A stretch of DNA of 64,000 bases, from contig JACAXG010000112.1 of NCBI GenBank assembly GCA_018881555.1, positions 1,046,768 through 1,110,767 of the forward strand, written 5' to 3'. Numbering within the stretch: position 1 is the first letter of the stretch; the number at the start of each line of letters is the position of its first letter. The position numbers and the translations under genes are program-made. The notes beneath the pieces are model-generated. The model searched no databases, was not told the DNA's origin, and saw only the letters and a program-made list of their open reading frames with translations. Of the stretch, positions 50,501-59,750 are shown piece after piece. This stretch comes from Amblyornis subalaris. Lineage: Eukaryota > Chordata > Aves > Passeriformes > Ptilonorhynchidae.

Positions 50501-51204
50501 ATTTTATTTTATAATGTTGGGAACCGTCAAGTACTTTCTGAAAGCATTTTGCAGACATATGGTGCAGTATGCTTGTACCATTGAATGCCATCTGCTGTCT
50601 AGGCTTAAATGTACACTAATTTTACTTTTAATTCATAATGAACATGAAGAATGAATGTGACCCATGTATTGCAATTTGGCTAAGCCATTGGCAGGTGCAT
50701 ATTTAAGGCATAAAACATATTTGTAATTATAAAATGGCTNTTTACGAGTTCCCAGGTGGGTAAGTAGCTATTAGTAACAAATAATTGCATGCCAGCCCTT
50801 TATGCTCCCAACTACTGTACCGGGACAAAAACTAGAAAGTGCAAAGCATTCCCTTACTAATTACCATGATAAGAGTTATACCATTCGCATTGCCAAATTG
50901 AAATCTAAGAAAGATTTTAAAGCATTTGTTTAATATGTAAATGGAGATCAGAGTTGGGAACATAAAGGATGTCCGAGAAAAATAAATGCCTGCACATGTT
51001 CTACTTTATCATCCTTTACACCACAAGATGACAAATTATCTAGAACAAGTCACAGTCTGAATGCAGACAACTTTGACCCTCATCCAGAAAAAAACACTTA
51101 ATGGTGTAGGAAATGCATTAATTGTGAATGATTTCTCAAAAATTTGAGGGAGAATCACAATGTTGAGTTGTGTTAAGATGTACAGGCTCATTGAAGACAG
51201 TGAC
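47581..51204. other. Gene-free AT-rich stretch
   Basis: No gene or transposon is recognised with confidence. The part at 48380-48620 is somewhat less AT-rich and may hide a strongly diverged repeat. Confidence 0.45.
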
Positions 51205-51622
51205 AAACCAAATCTTATGGCGAGGAGCTGAGAGAGCTGGGGTTGTTTAGAGAAAGGGAAGCTCAAGCTATGTCTTTTCACTCTGCAACTACATGAAAGT
51301 AAGTTGTAGCAAAGCGCAGCTCCTTCTCTTCTCTTCTCTCCTCTCTGGTAACATGTGATAGGACAAGAAGAGACAGCCTCAAGTTGCACCAGGGGAGGTT
51401 TAGATTAGATATTAGGAAAAAAAGTTCTTCACGGACAGATCTTTCAAGCATTGGAACAGGCTGCGCAGAGAAGCGGTGGAGTCATCATGCCTTGAGGCAC
51501 TTAAACAGTGTGTAGATGTGGCACCGTAGGGACATAGTTTAGTGATGGACTTGGCAATGTCACGTTCATGGTTAGACTCATGACCTCAAAGATATTTTTC
51601 AGCCTAAATGATCAATTAAAAA
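51205..51622 (+). mobile_element. CR1 LINE, ORF2 end and 3' UTR
   Basis: Sense orientation. Ordered blocks are 'gctgagagagctggggttgt', 'acatgtgataggacaagaag', 'ctcaagttgcaccagggga', 'tttagattagatattaggaa', 'agcattggaacaggctgcgc', 'gtgtagatgtggcaccgta' and 'agtgatggacttggcaatgt'. The 3' end is degraded (AGCCTAAATGATCAATTA replaces the usual octamer tail). A CTTCTCTTCTCTTCTC pyrimidine run at 51323-51347 replaces the LFSQ-type coding stretch. The subfamily clearly differs from the copies at 43 and 54 kb, because its 3' UTR carries the GCACCAGGGGAGGTTTAG type. The antisense 117-codon open frame across it is a shadow. Confidence 0.92.
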
Positions 51623-54079
51623 TTTTTTAAAAATTCTCCCAAATTCAACTGGACAAAAATCTTAGAATGTTTAACATCATGACCATGACTTGCTAAATTG
51701 CAATGAACTTAATAAGGAGGAAATAATGCTCTCATGTAACTAATGGAACTGTGCATACAATAGAAGCTTTCTGTCTAATATCTTGCCTGAAAATTGCTTT
51801 TATTCCTCTTTCCATTGAAAATTAGACTTAGTCATATTGTTTTTGTTGTGTTTCTGGCTGGCTTTGTGCTTTCTCCTAGCAATTTATTCAGTCATTGGTG
51901 GCTGTGAAATTTAACAGAAGGATATAACTTTTGAGGCTGCCCTAATACTGCTTTTCTTAGGAGAAAATCCTATGTCTTGGAAATGATCCATTTCAATGGA
52001 ATTTCTGCATTGTGATCTCATGGTTTGTTATATACTTCCCTTGTAGCATCCCCTCATGTCAGAAGCTTAGTAAGGAGAAGAGAGAAAAGACTGGGCACTG
52101 TACTGGTGTCTTGATTTTAACAGCTGATGAGCAACATTTTTAACCCTTTCTTACATGTGTTATCACAGAGGTGCTACCAACATCACTGAAAGGCTTGGGT
52201 TTGGCCAGCAGAGAATTCATCTTGGAGCCATCTGGAACCATCTCCTATGGACATGGGGAAAGCTTCTGGCATTTTCTCACTGAAGACACCCCTACTGCAG
52301 TCCAGCTGCTACCAAAACCTTGGCACCTAAATCTAATACATGTATATTGTTACCCTACATGCTAATGCACTTCAGATACACACACCTAGTCTAGGTGGGT
52401 GTGTCCGTATTCTTTGCCTGCTTGGCAGAGCTGTGCTCCTGACAGAAGGCCTGCGTGTGTCCTGCAGTTAAAATTAAATTTTTTTCTATTTCCATTATAT
52501 GCACAAACTTCCATTTTTAGTAGTGAAAACTACATGAGCCATTTCATCGTCATCTGGATCTCCTCTTCTCCAATTTTTTGCAACAAATATGTTACACTTC
52601 TCATGTATGATTCACAGTGAATAGATCTTACATTTACACCTNATTACTGAGGAATTATCCATTTCAGACAGAAAACAACAATAATAACAATAACAACTAT
52701 TATTATTATTAAACTGTATCCCTGTATAAGCAGCAATACCATTCCTTAGATGAGCACAAGCCTGAGTTTCACCAGACACGGATAACTTTTATTTCAGTGT
52801 TCTGTGAGAATAAAACTGTGACCTAGAAGAATGTATGAGCCAGATCTTTGGGACATCTGTAGGTGAGGTTTTGCTTGTAGCTTGCTAGGCCCCTGACCAC
52901 TAGCCAAGGTTAACCCATCAAAAGAGAAATATACAGTAAAGTGAAACAGGTGGGGCTGTGGCAAATATATTTATGCTGTCCAAAATAGGAGGGTGATTTC
53001 TTTGAGCAGGCTCTTGTCTGTTCCTTTAGACTGTTTGCTTACTATAGGTCAGATGACATTGGAAGCACTTATTTTTGCATAGTTTTATTTAAAAGCATTA
53101 TAGTTTGCCCACTCATAAATAAGTCTGTGACATAACTAAAGGAAGGTATGTGAGTAAATTCAGAAGTGCATTTCTGATTCAAATTAAAACAATTCTACAG
53201 ATTCCTATAACAGTTGATGCCTCACTTTTTCCATCATTAGTGTAAATGCTTGTGTAGATTCCTGGTGAAATTAATAATTGAGGGCACCGCTAGANATCTG
53301 GCCACTGATTCCAATCTGCTTATAGGCAAGTTGGGTGAAATGAATCTCCACCTAGGTTAAATAAGCATCAAAATGCACAGATGACTTCTATTTTATGATC
53401 GTGGCAATTACTTTCCTTAAATAAGGCTGATACATTTTTTTAGGCAAATATGTACTGAAGTCTTAATCCTGACCTGAGTTCTGCCTTTACCAGAATAAAA
53501 ATGCTTCAGAAGCACAACTATGAGCCAGTTGTAATTAAAAATTATAACAAAAATGTTACTGAAGTGTTTATTAAAAATAGATATGACTCATTTTTCAAGA
53601 TATGAAGTAGCTAAATTTGCATGTATTCAAATATTTTAATTTATTATTTCTGTATATTGTAAGATTTTAAGTACCATCTAAATGAAGATTTTTTTTTTTT
53701 TCCACTTAGATTTACATGTTTAAATTTGGAAGCCTGATAAATTAATAGCACTCCAGGCTCACTTTACAGTCAGAAGAAAGAAATAAAAAAATCTCCAGAG
53801 GGAAACTCCATATAAGATCCAAATTGCTTTCTGGAGATGCTTCACTCTTTTTATTGATTACATAAGGACCCTTGACACTTCTCCAATGTCTGGAAGGACA
53901 AATCTGGACTACAATAACTAGTGGTCTCCTTCAAACTGAACTAGCTGTGCTTCCTGTTTTTTCTTGATTTCCTATTTTGCCTTTTTTAATAACTATTTTT
54001 GTCGTTTCACATTGTACAGTAACCGTGCATGTAAGTTAAGAATNGCTAGTATCTTTTTTGACAAAGCAGATTCTTTACA
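51623..54079. other. Gene-free stretch with a possible ERV piece
   Basis: Apart from the candidate at 52085-52365 and an (AAY)n/(ATT)n simple repeat at about 52676-52712, nothing is recognised. Confidence 0.45.
52085..52365 (+). mobile_element. Possible endogenous retrovirus LTR or leader fragment
   Basis: Text such as GAGGTGCTACCAACATCACT, GGCTTGGGTTTGGCCAGCAG, GACATGGGGAAAGCTTCTGG and CTGCTACCAAAACCTTGGCA resembles a dispersed sequence I associate with bird ERVs, but I recall it less certainly than the other LTRs. Composition is richer in G and C than the flanks. There is no coding content and no clear termini. Confidence 0.35.
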
Positions 54080-55400
54080 TATCATAGAATCATAGAATGG
54101 TTTTGGTCTGAAGGGACCTTAAAGATCATCTAGTTCCAACCCCACAGCCATGAGCAGGGACACCTTTCATTAGATCACGTTGCTCAAAACCCCAACCAAC
54201 CTAGCCCTAAACACTTCCAGGGATGTGGCATCTACAACTTCTCTGAGCAACACGTCTCCATGCCTCACCACCCTCACAATGAAGAATTTCTTCCTAATAT
54301 CTAATTCAAAACTATTCCCTTTCAGTTTGAAGCCTTCCCCCACTGTACTGGCACTACATGCCCTTGCAAAAAGTCTCTCTCCATCTTTCTTGTAGACACC
54401 TTTCAGGTACAGGAGGGCTGCAATTAGGGCACCTTGAAGTCTTCTCATTTCCAGGCTGAACAATATCAATTCTCTCAGCCTTCCCTCATAGGGGAGATGC
54501 TACATCCCTCTGATCATCTTGGTGGCAACCGCTCCACCTCTCCTTCTTCAGCTATTCCTTATGATAAGCCAGACAAGCAGTTCAGTCATGGGATCATTCC
54601 ACCAAGTTTCAGTAACGGCAACAAGGTCTAACTTTCTAGCATTAAGGCGGCTTCCAACTCCTCCTGTTTGTTGCTCATGCTGCGTGCATTGGTATAAAGG
54701 CACCTCAGCTGGGCTGTTGGCCATCTTGCCTTCCTAGAGGAACATCTCTTAATTCCTTTGAAATATTACCTTGGTGTGTTTCTATGGGCTTCTGTTAGCA
54801 GATGAGTCCCTGGCTCACCTCTGCAAGACTTCAAGGGTGTTCCAGTATGGCCAGCACTCTTCAGAGTCACTGGCAGAATGCCCTCAGTAGCACTTCATGC
54901 CTCTAACCTTTGCATATCATCCCACAGCTTGCCAGGGACGTATTGATGTTGTCCCCCCTCCCATCATACCTAGTTTAAAGCTCTGCCAATGATCTCTGCT
55001 GGTTCCTGAGCAAAGACTTTTCCCCCCTCACTGAGAAAGGTGAGTACTGTCTGATGACAGGATGCCTGGTGCTGTATAGACCATTCCACTGTAAAAAACC
55101 CACAAATTTTGGGGGTGACGCAAGCCATAGAGCCATATATTGATAGACTCAGCCCATCTGTTTCTTCTAATAGGGCTGCCTTCAGCTGGAAGTACAGAAG
55201 AGAATATAGCATGTGTCCCAGAATCCCTTATCAACCACCCCAAGGCCCTAAATTCCTTTTATTTGCCCTTGGACTAGGGGTTGCTGCTTCATTACTCCCT
55301 ATGTGGAAGATCAGTCATAGGTAGTACTCTGGGAGCTGCACCAGTCTAGGAAGTCTTCTGGTGACATCAAATCTCTGTTTTCTGGTGACATCAAATCTCT
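54080..55400 (-). mobile_element. Internally deleted CR1: ORF1 esterase and ORF2 start joined to the ORF2 end
   Basis: Minus strand, 5' to 3'. The ORF1 esterase domain starts near 55345 with LPRLVQLPEYY, HIGSNEAA (block III, with E where D is usual) and NLGPWGGLIRDSG. It continues with IFSSVLPAEG, INIWLYG and VYTAPGILSSDSTHLSQ, where the DxxH catalytic block V survives as DSTH, and ends VFAQEPAEIIGRALN near 54972. An inter-ORF region follows, then the ORF2 endonuclease start (LYTNARS-like, NKQEELEA-like, VTETWWNDP) at about 54700-54560. At about 54527-54545 the sequence jumps to the ORF2 C-terminus: LRELILFSLEMRRLQG, LIAALLYLKGVYKKDGERLF, FIVRVVRHGDVLLREVVDA. The 3' UTR and an intact octamer tail (two ATTCTATGAT-type units, 54082-54098) follow. 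The RT core and most of the endonuclease are absent. Frameshifts are present but the copy is relatively well preserved. Confidence 0.88.
55356..55400 (-). repeat. 24-bp tandem duplication at the CR1 5' boundary
   Basis: A 21-bp block starting TTCTGGTGACATC is repeated exactly at 55356-55376 and 55380-55400 (period 24). The first copy continues the CR1 ORF1 sequence, so the duplication arose at or near the 5' truncation point. Confidence 0.85.
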
Positions 55401-56843
55401 TAATATAAATCAAGCAAGCAAATAAATACAGAAAAGTAAGTTCTTTTTCTCTGTTCTTTGACTATCAATAATATACTTTTTGTAGTCTTTTCATCTTAAA
55501 TCTTTCTTGGAGCATATGGCCAAAGAAGCAGGTTTCCCCCCATTTGCTTAGTATGCTAAAAGATATGGCACATCATTTGTCACATATTTTAGTTTACATT
55601 CTATTATTTTATATGTCTACTAAGGGTTAATGATCTCAATACCTTTTTTTTTTTTCCAGAGAAATTCACCCTGTATAATTGTATGGGCAAAATTTTATAA
55701 TGAGTTAAACCATCTTTTTATTTAGAAAGCATTGAACTCTTGAAAACGTTCAGAGATTCAGTCCTTGTGGGCTTTGAAATTTGACTTTGTTGATCATAGG
55801 CCTAAGCTACTATGTTAGCGCTTTGTCTTAAACTTTACTGCCAGCCTTTCTAGTCAGCATAAAGTATTGTAACCAATACCTACACAATGGTGTAGTGGTT
55901 TAGGCACTTTTAGGCTGCCTGGTCAATATGCTTTACATAGCATTGGAGAAATTAATTATCTTTAATGTTTTTATTCTTAAATGTCCCATGTGGAATAAAG
56001 TATTCTTATCTCCATTTCCAAACAGGCTAGTGAGAGACACATATTCATTGAGAATTTAAAAGCTAAATTCAGCTACCTAAACGCGGTGACAGTTAAAGAA
56101 AAGCATATCATGACAGCTCACATCTGAATAGTTAACTATGGTTAGAGTACTTGTATAGCAGGCATCCTGAAATCTGGGATGATTCAGACTCACATCTTGA
56201 AAGAGTAGATGAACCCCTGGACTAATTAATATTCTAATAGAGTACTTCTCTGTTTAATTTATATCCCTATGCAGTGTTAAAGCAAAAATCATGGCTTCAG
56301 GAAGCCAGTGTCTCTGTCTTACTGATTTTATTTAATCTTACCAAAATTCTCCAGTGCCTACTCCATTATCTGTTGAAGTCCCTTATATTAATGTATTTTG
56401 TTAGTTAATTGTATAAAATCAGTTAAATTACAGGTTTTATTATGTTATGATGTAGAATCATAAATATTTATCATGCATATGATGAAAAGTTTCAAACAGC
56501 AGTAACAAGAAAGCCCAAAAGAGAGGACTTGGATAAGGTTCAGACAAATCTTTGTAACATGTAGATGTGGAGGAGAACGAAATATGAGAATCAGAAAGTA
56601 GTTTTGAGAGCAAAACAAGAGGAAATTCATAAGAATATTGAACATGAAGACTGAAAACTAGGAAAAGAAGGGGGAAGGAAATGAATGAAAAAACAATGAT
56701 ACTTCTATAATAGAGTTAATGGATTAGAAAGAAAAAGAATTGTTAAAACCTGGGCAGTTCTTTACAGCACATACAGTGTCTTTGTGTTCTGTATGTGACA
56801 ACGGCACCACAGATTGGCCAAGAAATAATTTAGAGATAAGGGT
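55401..56843. other. Gene-free AT-rich stretch
   Basis: No gene or transposon is recognised. It separates two CR1 insertions. Confidence 0.5.
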
Positions 56844-57350
56844 AGTCACAGAGTCACAGAGTGGTTGAGGTTGGAAGGAACCTCTGGGGGGTCATCTTGT
56901 CTGACAGCATGCTCAAGCATGTTTACCTAGAGCAAGCTGTCCATCATCAGTTTTGTATCCTGTGCAAGCTCGCTGAGGGCACACACTTCCACACTATCCA
57001 GATCATTAATGAAGCTGCTAAACAGGACTGGAGCCAGTATTCACCCATGGGATACACACCTACTTACTGGCCTTCAACTAGACATTGTTCTAATGATCAT
57101 CACCCTCTTGTCCCAGCCTTCCAGCCAGTTTACAACCTACCTGTTGATATGGCCCATAAAACAGTTTGTCTCTGAAAATCTTATGACAGGCAGTGTCAAA
57201 GGCTTTACTGAAGTCCAGGTAGGCGGTATCAACTGCTTTCCGCTTACCAACCATGCCAGTCATTTAGTCGAAGAACGTCATCATGTTTTCCCCTTCATGA
57301 AGCCATGCTGACTATTCTTCTTGATTTTTGTTTCCTTAATACTTTTGTTC
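56844..57350 (-). mobile_element. Internally deleted CR1: RT domain joined to the terminal 3' UTR
   Basis: The plus strand starts with the antisense tail AGTCACAGAGTCACAGAGTG and the terminal UTR (GAGGTTGGAAGGAACCTCTG, ending near 56945 with AGAGCAAGCTGTCC). It then jumps to the antisense RT domain: 'tgcaagctcgctgagggcac', 'attaatgaagctgctaaaca', 'ggactggagccagtattcac', 'gtgtcaaaggctttactgaa', 'gtccaggtaggcggtatca' and 'ccttcatgaagccatgctga'. In a full CR1 roughly a kilobase of ORF2 C-terminus and UTR lies between these parts. The RT blocks correspond to GSVLGPVLF-, DFSKAFDT- and HGF-type motifs read backwards. The upper limit is approximate. Confidence 0.82.
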
Positions 57351-57895
57351 ATATCATTCAGTGTCCATCTTGCTTTCACTATTTTTAAGGCACTGTACAA
57401 GGTAAAATTTCTTTAGTGTTTGAGTTGTTATTACCTTCATGACATTTAAATCTTTGTTATAAACTATAGTATCAGAAGCAGTCATGAGATATGATGAAGT
57501 GATTATGAAATTTAATCAATAATACTATAAAGTTCTTTATTTTNAAAGTTTTAACATGTTCAATACTTCTTTTGTTTATAATTTCTGTTTCATTTTTTAG
57601 AACCCAAAAATATCTTGTGGGGATATCCCTGCTTATATGTAAAACTACAGATTTTATGGAAGAGTATTTTTTACAGTGCATGGAAGCAGATGTCTGTTTG
57701 ACTCACAGTTTTTCTAAATTTAACAATGGCAAGCATTATGCAAGACAACTTCATAGTTTTATTTGTGATTGCAGGAAAAAATATATTCTACTAATCTCCT
57801 TGGCTCCTATATCTTGGTTTGATCAAGCGTAGGAATTCCACTTGAAATAACTAACCAAATATTAAATGGAACTTTGCAATCATACTCTGAATATT
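57351..57895. other. Gene-free AT-rich spacer
   Basis: Nothing is recognised here. The plus frame at 57572-57832 (86 codons) shows no known domain. Confidence 0.5.
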
Positions 57896-58650
57896 CTTAG
57901 TTGGAAGAGATCTATAAAGGTCATTGAGCCAAATCCCTGATTCCACACAGGANAACACAAAAGTTAAATAATATGTCCTGAGGCGGGCCACAATGATCCA
58001 AGGGCTGGAGAACCTCTCCTGTGAAGACACAATGAGAGAATTGGGACTGTGCAACCTGGAGAAGAAAAGGCTCCAGGGAGATGTAACAGCAGCTTGTTGG
58101 GCAGGGTGGGTTGGGTGTTGGAACTAGATGATCTTTAAGGTCTCTACCAACCCAAACCTTTCTATGATTCTTTGAGCTAAGGGCATTGTCCAAATTCTTC
58201 TTGAGCACCCACAGGCTTGGGGCCATGACCACTTTCCTGGGAAGCTTGTTCTAGTGTTTGACCACCCTCTCAGTGGTGGTCCCTGATGCAGCCATAAGCC
58301 TCACACCATTTCCTCACACCCNCTCGCTGGACACCAGAGAGAAAACACCCAAACACATCCACTGCCTTCCCTTCGTGCACTGGATGGGTAAACTTGTCAT
58401 AAGCGGATATTAAGTTAATCAGACGTGATATTCCCTGCACAAACCCATGTTGTCTTTAACCAATGACTGCATTGTCTTTCAGTGCTTTTCAATAACTCCA
58501 AGAATAATCTTATCCATAATTTTAACAAGTACCAAAGTCTTAAAGGTTTATAATTATGAGGGTCTTCCTTCTTGTCCTTCCTGAAAACTGGAAAAAAATA
58601 TTTGCTGGCTTCTATTTGAATGGGACCCCTCCAGATTCCCAAAACAATGC
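57896..58650 (-). mobile_element. CR1 LINE, internally deleted and interrupted by a second CR1
   Basis: Antisense of the 3' UTR runs 57896-57980 (TTAGTTGGAAGAGATC, CCTGATTCCACACAGGA), is interrupted by a plus-strand CR1 (57981-58172), and resumes at about 58173 (GGGCATTGTCCAAATTCTTC, CTTGGGGCCATGACCAC, CGCTGGACACCAGAGAGAA). At about 58345-58370 it jumps into antisense RT (CCTTCCCTTCGTGCACTGGA, AAACCCATGTTGTC, 'gggtcttccttcttgtcctt'). The minus translation there reads FFPVFRKDKKEDPHNYKPL, the conserved KKEDPxNYRP block of CR1 RT. Divergence is high, consistent with an older subfamily. The upper boundary near 58650 is approximate. Confidence 0.8.
57981..58172 (+). mobile_element. Nested CR1 3' fragment inserted into an older CR1
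   Basis: Sense CR1 from the end of ORF2 (GGAGAACCTCTCCTGTGAAG, CTGGAGAAGAAAAGGCTCCA) through a junction at about 58093-58115 to the terminal UTR (TTGGAACTAGATGATC) and tail (TTCTATGATTC). A normal copy has roughly 250 bp between CTCCAGGGAGATGTAACAGC and the terminal UTR, so it too is internally deleted. The 4-mer TGAG occurs at both edges (57979-57982 and 58173-58176), compatible with a short target-site duplication. The tail is followed directly by the continuing minus-strand CR1. Confidence 0.85.
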
Positions 58651-59172
58651 TTCCAACCCCAGAGTCTCCTATCTGTTGTGTAGGGGCACCTGGGAAGGCA
58701 AGATAGATGTCCAGAGACAGCAAAGTATGGTTCTACAAGTCAATCTTCTTCTCAGAGCTCTGGATACTCCTCAGTCTGTTCACTTGCCCTCAAAGCTCAG
58801 CCATCAAACAGAGAAGTTCTTCTTTCTGGATACATCTCTCTCAGTCACTCTTTCTGGATACATCTCTCTCAGTCACTCTTTCTGCTGCCCTCAGACACCA
58901 GAGGAAACCTCGGGCACACTCTGTAACCAGAAACCTGGATAGCTTCATGTTCCCTACAGGAGTTTTGTGTGGGTAACTGCATTGGTATGAAGAGGCTGCA
59001 CCAGAGGACATTATTACTAGCCAATGGAAGAAATAAACCCAAACAAACAAACAAACAAAGCATAAAACCCCCAAACAAACAAGCAAACAACAACAAAAAA
59101 GTAAATTTCAAACCCCAGCTTCAAGCAGCTGAGACAAACAGATTTTTTTTCATGGCCTGGCAGCTAAGACAT
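58651..59172. other. Unclassified segment with a 28-bp tandem repeat and AAAC simple repeat
   Basis: It lies between the CR1 and the next LTR. A 28-bp unit starting TCTTTCTGGATACATC is present twice exactly (58821-58848, 58849-58876), with a short third part. An (AAAC)n-type tract spans 59034-59101. The rest (CAGGAGTTTTGTGTGGGTAA and nearby) may be the 5' part of a CR1, but I am not sure. The plus frame at 58556-58942 is antisense to CR1 in its first half and is not a gene. Confidence 0.4.
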
Positions 59173-59750
59173 TGTAATGGTTTAACCCCAAGCAACAACC
59201 AAGCCCCATGCAGCCTCTTGCACCCTCCCCCACCAACACGATAGGGGAGAGAATCGGAAGAGTAAAAGCTAGAAAATTTGTGGCTTGAGATAAAGAAAGT
59301 TTAGTAAGGAAAGCAAAAGCCTTGCACACAAGCAAAGCAAAACAAGGAATTAATTCACTGCTTCTCATGGGAAGGCAGGTGTTCAGCCATCTCAAGGTCG
59401 ATGGGGCCCCATCAAGCATAACAGTTACTTGGGAAGACAAACACCATCAGTCCTCCTTCTTCCCCCCACTTTATATACTGACCATGATGTCATAGGGTCT
59501 GGAATATCCTCTTGGTCAGTTTGAGTCACCTGTCCTCTCTGTGTCTCCTCCCAACCTCCCATGCATCCCTAAATTCCTTGCCAGTGTGGCAGTAGGAAAA
59601 GCAGAAAAGGCCTTGGCTCTGTGTAAGCCCTGCTCAGCAATAACAAAAACATCTCTGTTTTATCAACCCTGTGCTCAGCATAAAACCAAAACACAGCCCC
59701 ATACAGCCAGCATGAAGAAAATTAACTCTACCCCAGCCAAAACCAGTACA
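59173..59750 (+). mobile_element. Solo LTR of an avian endogenous retrovirus (best-preserved copy)
   Basis: It begins TGTAATGGTTTAACCCC and ends CCCAGCCAAAACCAGTACA, 578 bp, with pentamers GACAT (59168-59172) and GACAC (59751-59755) matching at 4 of 5 positions outside. Internal landmarks are GGGGAGAGAATCGGAAGAGT, GGCTTGAGATAAAGAAAGTT, a TATA-like TTTATATA at 59470-59477, and TGATGTCA at 59485-59492, one transition away from the CRE palindrome TGACGTCA. Others are GTCAGTTTGAGTCACCTGTC and TGCTCAGCAATAACAAAAAC. No internal retroviral sequence follows, so it is a solo LTR. Family recognition is from memory of bird genomes; the database name is not assigned. Short open frames on both strands are chance. 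Confidence 0.88.

Noticed and set aside
51036..51389. 117-codon minus-strand open frame
   Set aside because: It is antisense to the plus-strand CR1 at 51205-51622 over most of its length.
58556..58942. 128-codon plus-strand open frame
   Set aside because: Its first part is antisense to the CR1 RT block KKEDPHNYKP and it runs on into a 28-bp tandem duplication; not a gene.
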